DNA from: Prevotella sp.
GTDB taxonomy: Bacteria; Bacteroidota; Bacteroidia; Bacteroidales; Bacteroidaceae
Length of the DNA stretch: 64,000 nucleotides
NCBI GenBank assembly: GCA_017449675.1
Contig: JAFTFG010000006.1
Location: 284,796-348,795, forward strand
Reading direction: 5' to 3'
Position 1 is the first letter of the stretch, and the number at the start of each line of letters is the position of its first letter. The notes below the pieces were generated by a model. That model did not search any database. It saw only the letters and a program-made list of their open reading frames with translations, and had not been told where the DNA came from. Positions 60,721-64,000 of this stretch are shown here, in pieces. The translations under genes were made by a program, and so were the position numbers.

Positions 60721-62704
60721 TCTTTTGGCACTACTCGCCCTGCCGATGTTAGGCTGTGGCTGGTATGGCACAGACAACATCTACCTGTATCGTGTCTACG
60801 ATAGCAAGGAGTTCAGTGAACGTGTCGACGAGATCACACGCAACAACTGGAAGGCATATCTCGGTAATACTGATGAGTATTACTATTTCAATGCCGACGA
60901 GGTCATCAAGACGGCTCGTGCTAAGAACGATGCGCTGATGGTCAGTTACGTCCAGAACTTGCAGAAGTACCTGAAGATATGCGACGAGGTACGTTATGAC
61001 CAGTGGGACTATCCTACCAAGGAGAAACTGGCTCAGCGTAACCAGGCACTGCGAGCCATTCAGGCATATGCCCTCAGCAAGGTGAAGACGAAATTACGCT
61101 CCCAGCATGCCCTATTGTATATGCGCTGTAACATGGTGCTGGGACTTAACAAGGACAACGTCACTTTCTGGGAGGGCACGGCAAGCCAGTTTATCGAGAC
61201 CGTCTACAAGGATATGATGAAGAACATCTATGCGGGTGCCCTCTATAAGACGGGACGTGATGCCGAGGCAGCAGAGATCTTCGCCGAACAAGGCGACTAC
61301 AATAGTCTGATGACCCAGTTCTATAAGCGTCGCTCTTACGAGGCTATCCGTCAGGAGTATCTTCGCGATCCCAATGCAGGGGCATTGCCCTTCCTGTTGC
61401 AGGACTTCGTGAACAACTCGCAGGAGGCAGTGGATGGAGCAGAGGGGGGAAAACTCTTCGTCCGTGACATCAAACAGACAGAGGCGATGCAGATGGTACA
61501 GTTTGCTGGTCAGGTCGTCAAAGAGGGAAAGACCAACAATCCTGCCATGTGGAAGGCAGCACAGGGATGGCTGGAATATCTCTTCGGCAAGAAGCAGCAG
61601 GGCTACCAGGACATCCAGCAGGCGACACACATGGTTGGTTCTGAGCATGCGCTGTTGACGGCACGCCTCATCCACTTCTATATCAAGTCCGACATAGCAC
61701 CTCTCAACAACCAGTTTGACGCATGGCTTACCGAAGAATTAAAATGGTTTAAGGAGCCAAGTAAACACCAATGGTTCAAGGATGGTGCCATGACACGTAC
61801 CGTCAACCAGATTCTGTCTAAAAAATACGAGGGCCGCACCAACACGCTATTAGGACTGTATAACGTTACTGGCAATGGCAACTTTAGCACACAGACCGAG
61901 ACCATGAAGGTCGAGGGTCTTGAGAAGTTCCTACAGTATGCCAAGGGAGCCGCCGACAATCCACTGGATGCCTATCTCATTGCCAATATCCATTATGATT
62001 CGACAGATATGGACGACCTCGTAGGCACCAAGCATCTGCGTGTTTGTCAATGGGAGCAGGCTATCCCTTGGTTGGAGAGAGTACCTGTGTCGTTCTACAA
62101 CAAACAGCACTTCTCCATCTATGCCATCAACCGCAGTGTCGATGTCGCCCCATGGATTACCCGTCAGTGGCTTAGCGATGCCGACTACGAGAAGACCGTC
62201 AACCTGAAGTCAAACTATAAACTCGATTTCGCACGCAAGATGCTCGCCATGGAGAATGAGGCTGCCATCATGAAGGGCGATGCCCAATGTCAGCGTTACT
62301 ACGACCTGGCCGTTCGCTATGCACAGGCATGCAACTCGGGAGACTGTTGGTTCTTGACCCACTATGGAAAGAGCACGGATGAGAATGTAGTAGGAGAAAA
62401 CGAGAAAGACTTCAATGCCATTGCACGCCAGTTACTGCAGAAGGCAAGTCTGGCAAAGGCCCAGCGGCTGAAGGAGAAAGCGCTTTTCGGACTTTGCTAC
62501 TGGTATCTTAACCCCGAGAAATGGCTCACCGACGAGTGGAACAACACCACCTATACGATGGATACCGTTGAGCATCCTGAGTCATCTCAGTTCCAGGCAC
62601 TCCTTGCCTTGGAGAAGTTTGAGCAGTCCACGACAATGCCCACTGCCGATTTCATCTCCAACTGTGATGTCTACACCACGTTCTTGAACCGTAATAAAAA
62701 ATAA
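60698..62704 (+). CDS. Large lipoprotein with helical repeats, unknown function
   Basis: A 668-residue protein; I use the ATG at 60698, where a lipoprotein signal begins (MKRSILISLLALLALPMLGC, Cys20). Most of the chain is helical with TPR-like spacing (YAGALYKTGRDAEAAEIFAEQGDYNSLM, KALFGLCYWYLNPEKW). It overlaps the upstream lipoprotein gene by 23 bp, so the two are likely to work together, perhaps in envelope maintenance given the link to murF. I recognise no family. Only 4 bases separate its stop from the end of the convergent pectinesterase-like gene. Confidence 0.75.
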   Translation: MKRSILISLLALLALPMLGCGWYGTDNIYLYRVYDSKEFSERVDEITRNNWKAYLGNTDEYYYFNADEVIKTARAKNDALMVSYVQNLQKYLKICDEVRYDQWDYPTKEKLAQRNQALRAIQAYALSKVKTKLRSQHALLYMRCNMVLGLNKDNVTFWEGTASQFIETVYKDMMKNIYAGALYKTGRDAEAAEIFAEQGDYNSLMTQFYKRRSYEAIRQEYLRDPNAGALPFLLQDFVNNSQEAVDGAEGGKLFVRDIKQTEAMQMVQFAGQVVKEGKTNNPAMWKAAQGWLEYLFGKKQQGYQDIQQATHMVGSEHALLTARLIHFYIKSDIAPLNNQFDAWLTEELKWFKEPSKHQWFKDGAMTRTVNQILSKKYEGRTNTLLGLYNVTGNGNFSTQTETMKVEGLEKFLQYAKGAADNPLDAYLIANIHYDSTDMDDLVGTKHLRVCQWEQAIPWLERVPVSFYNKQHFSIYAINRSVDVAPWITRQWLSDADYEKTVNLKSNYKLDFARKMLAMENEAAIMKGDAQCQRYYDLAVRYAQACNSGDCWFLTHYGKSTDENVVGENEKDFNAIARQLLQKASLAKAQRLKEKALFGLCYWYLNPEKWLTDEWNNTTYTMDTVEHPESSQFQALLALEKFEQSTTMPTADFISNCDVYTTFLNRNKK

Positions 62705-62708
62705 TACC

Positions 62709-63746
62709 TTATAACTGAGATACCTGTTTCTCCAATTGGAGAATAAGTTTGTCAGGACGCCAGTCCGGGAATACACGCTTCACCGTGTATTTCCGGGCTT
62801 CCTTTTTGGTGAGGATAGTCTCCACGGGATTCTTTTCATCATTCAGGACAAAGGTCACTACATTGCTTTTCGGTGTGATATCGTTACCCGCAGCATCCAT
62901 CGTACCATATTCTTTGAAATCGTTCTGTACCGTTCGCATACCACGATAGTCAAAACGTGTCTGATTCAGTTTCTCTGGAGACAACAACGTAGTGTAGAGC
63001 CAGGTACAGCGAGGGTGGGTATGCCATCCACGGGCATAGTCAAACTGTGACATGATATTTTCGATGGTACAATGGTTGAAAACAAAGCCCCAGTCAGTCT
63101 GGGAGGTGCGAGGAGCGGCAATGACATTACGGCCCTTACCTTCTAGATTGCGCTTCTCCGTCACGATGCGGCAGCGTTCAAACCACACATCACCGGCTCC
63201 ACAGATGAAGTCCACCGTACCATGTATCTCACAGTTCTGCAGATAGTGTAAGGCAGTCTCTGCCCAAGTATAATAAGTATCCTGATAGGACAACATACGT
63301 ACCCGATTCAGAATCGTACGTGTACCTTTGTCTTGAAGACATACCGCACGGCCTGCCGCATTCAAGGAGTAATAGTCAAGGTCGTTACGCAAAGTCATAT
63401 CCTGAAAGTAGTTGTTCGTTCCTAAATTCAGAATCACTGCCGTCGTACTGATTCCTTCCTTGGCGGCATCAGGGGCATTACGGATAATGGTGGCCAGCAT
63501 TCCCTCTCCCACCAAAGCGATGTTATGACCACTCAGGGTCGTCAACACCTTTTCACCTAAGTTATAATAGCCACTGGGAATCATGACAAACAAACGCTCA
63601 GCCGTAGAATCCGCATTCATCACATTTGCCTGTTCTATGGCTGCTATAAGACTTTGAGCATTATTTTTCTCAACACGAATCACACGCTGTGCAGAGGTCA
63701 TCATAACGACTGCCATACAGACGAAGGTTAGTATCTTCCGTTTCAT
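62709..63746 (-). CDS. Secreted pectinesterase-like (CE8) protein
   Basis: A 345-residue protein. The start is placed at 63746 (MKRKILTFVCMAVVMMTSAQ, signal peptide), downstream of the promoter; the longer frame to 63857 crosses the promoter. The right-handed beta-helix of the pectin methylesterase family is visible through LVGEGMLATIIRNAP, the catalytic D156 in SYQDTYYTW and D179 in GTVDFICGAGDVWFE. The Arg motif usually written LGRPW is replaced by ARGWHTHPRCTW, so the substrate may differ from methylated pectin. Probably periplasmic or extracellular. Confidence 0.85.
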   Translation of the reverse strand: MKRKILTFVCMAVVMMTSAQRVIRVEKNNAQSLIAAIEQANVMNADSTAERLFVMIPSGYYNLGEKVLTTLSGHNIALVGEGMLATIIRNAPDAAKEGISTTAVILNLGTNNYFQDMTLRNDLDYYSLNAAGRAVCLQDKGTRTILNRVRMLSYQDTYYTWAETALHYLQNCEIHGTVDFICGAGDVWFERCRIVTEKRNLEGKGRNVIAAPRTSQTDWGFVFNHCTIENIMSQFDYARGWHTHPRCTWLYTTLLSPEKLNQTRFDYRGMRTVQNDFKEYGTMDAAGNDITPKSNVVTFVLNDEKNPVETILTKKEARKYTVKRVFPDWRPDKLILQLEKQVSQL

Positions 63747-63764
63747 TTCGATTAGTTTTGGCCG

Positions 63765-63796
63765 CAAAGTTAATCCTTTTTCGTTGCATATGCAAA
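63765..63796 (-). promoter_or_regulatory. Promoter of the pectinesterase-like gene
   Basis: Minus strand TTTG (63796-63793) and TAACTTTG (63772-63765) are 20 nt apart, about 19 nt before the start codon at 63746. Confidence 0.65.
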
Positions 63797-63836
63797 TTTT
63801 TTCCACCAAAACTGCACGAAATTCAAAAAATAGCCG

Positions 63837-63844
63837 TACCTTTG
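63837..63844 (+). promoter_or_regulatory. -7 promoter box of tRNA-Pro
   Basis: TACCTTTG lies 17 nt before the tRNA 5' end, as expected for a tRNA promoter. Confidence 0.65.
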
Positions 63845-63861
63845 CATCCGCTTTCAAACAT

Positions 63862-63934
63862 CGGGATGTAGCGCAGTTGGTAGCGCACTACGTTCGGGAC
63901 GTAGGGGTCGGGCGTTCGAGTCGCCTCATCCCGA
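63862..63934 (+). tRNA. tRNA-Pro (anticodon CGG)
   Basis: A 73-base cloverleaf: acceptor arms CGGGATG (63862-63868) and CATCCCG (63927-63933) with discriminator A, D-arm GCGC/GCGC, anticodon stem CTACG/CGTAG around loop TTCGGGA (anticodon CGG), and a T-arm with TTCGAGT. No CCA is encoded. A terminator follows at 63958. Confidence 0.95.
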
Positions 63935-63957
63935 CAAGCACAAAGTCGGAAAGCGGA

Positions 63958-63990
63958 GAAAGTGGTTGATTTTCAGCCACTTTCTTGTTT
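63958..63990 (+). terminator. Terminator after tRNA-Pro
   Basis: A 12-bp stem with one wobble pair (GAAAGTGGTTGA 63958-63969, TCAGCCACTTTC 63973-63984), a 3-nt loop, then TTGTTTT. Confidence 0.85.
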
Positions 63991-64000
63991 TCAAGCAGAA

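Noticed and set aside
63747-63857. N-terminal extension of the pectinesterase-like gene
   Set aside because: It crosses the promoter at 63765-63796; the signal peptide starts at 63746.
63862-63934. tRNA-Pro as attachment site of an integrated element
   Set aside because: No duplicate of the tRNA 3' end and no integrase gene can be seen in the window.

Overview
The window looks like chromosomal DNA from a rumen- or gut-type Prevotella (Prevotella/Xylanibacter/Segatella group, phylum Bacteroidota). The evidence is the SusC/SusD outer-membrane pairs, a hybrid two-component regulator with an AraC-type output domain, TAnnTTTG -7 promoter boxes with an upstream TTTG box, and a GH10-CE1 fusion of the kind known from Prevotella ruminicola (Xyn10D-Fae1A).

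Bases 1-38.6 k form one large arabinoxylan-utilisation locus. On the minus strand are a GH5 enzyme, a SusC/SusD pair and the start of a second SusC-like protein that runs off the left edge. On the plus strand, one operon (9.1-16.4 k) carries a CE6-CE1 double esterase, three GH43 enzymes and a secreted DUF3237 protein. An outer-membrane barrel gene follows. A second operon (17.6-28.2 k) carries two more GH43 enzymes, the GH10-CE1 xylanase-feruloyl esterase, a DUF6057-like membrane protein, a lipoprotein beta-propeller with a CXXCH motif, and a GH3 beta-xylosidase broken by an internal deletion. A SusC-SusD-SusE-like operon and the hybrid sensor/regulator complete the locus.

The main discovery is a shared control element. 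Five promoters of this locus have two TGTTACAT-like half-sites exactly 21 bp apart, with the nearer one 29 nt (30 nt in one case) upstream of the -7 box. A sixth 21-bp pair, in reverse orientation, lies upstream of the regulator gene. This is a strong candidate operator for the regulator.

Bases 38.7-46.9 k hold a GH13 amylase-like enzyme, an SDR dehydrogenase, a repeat-rich spacer, a TPR-TM-HTH regulator, the collapsed remnant of an Rhs polymorphic toxin with a putative immunity gene, and a small secreted protein. Bases 47-64 k are mostly housekeeping: radC, a Zn/Cd-type P-type ATPase, a GH3 beta-glucosidase, a SufT-like protein, lpxH, a PfkB sugar kinase, ackA-pta, cdaA-folP, murF with two lipoprotein genes, a pectinesterase-like protein and tRNA-Pro. 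Short AT-rich or simple-sequence repeats recur between these genes and appear to have inserted in frame into at least three of them.
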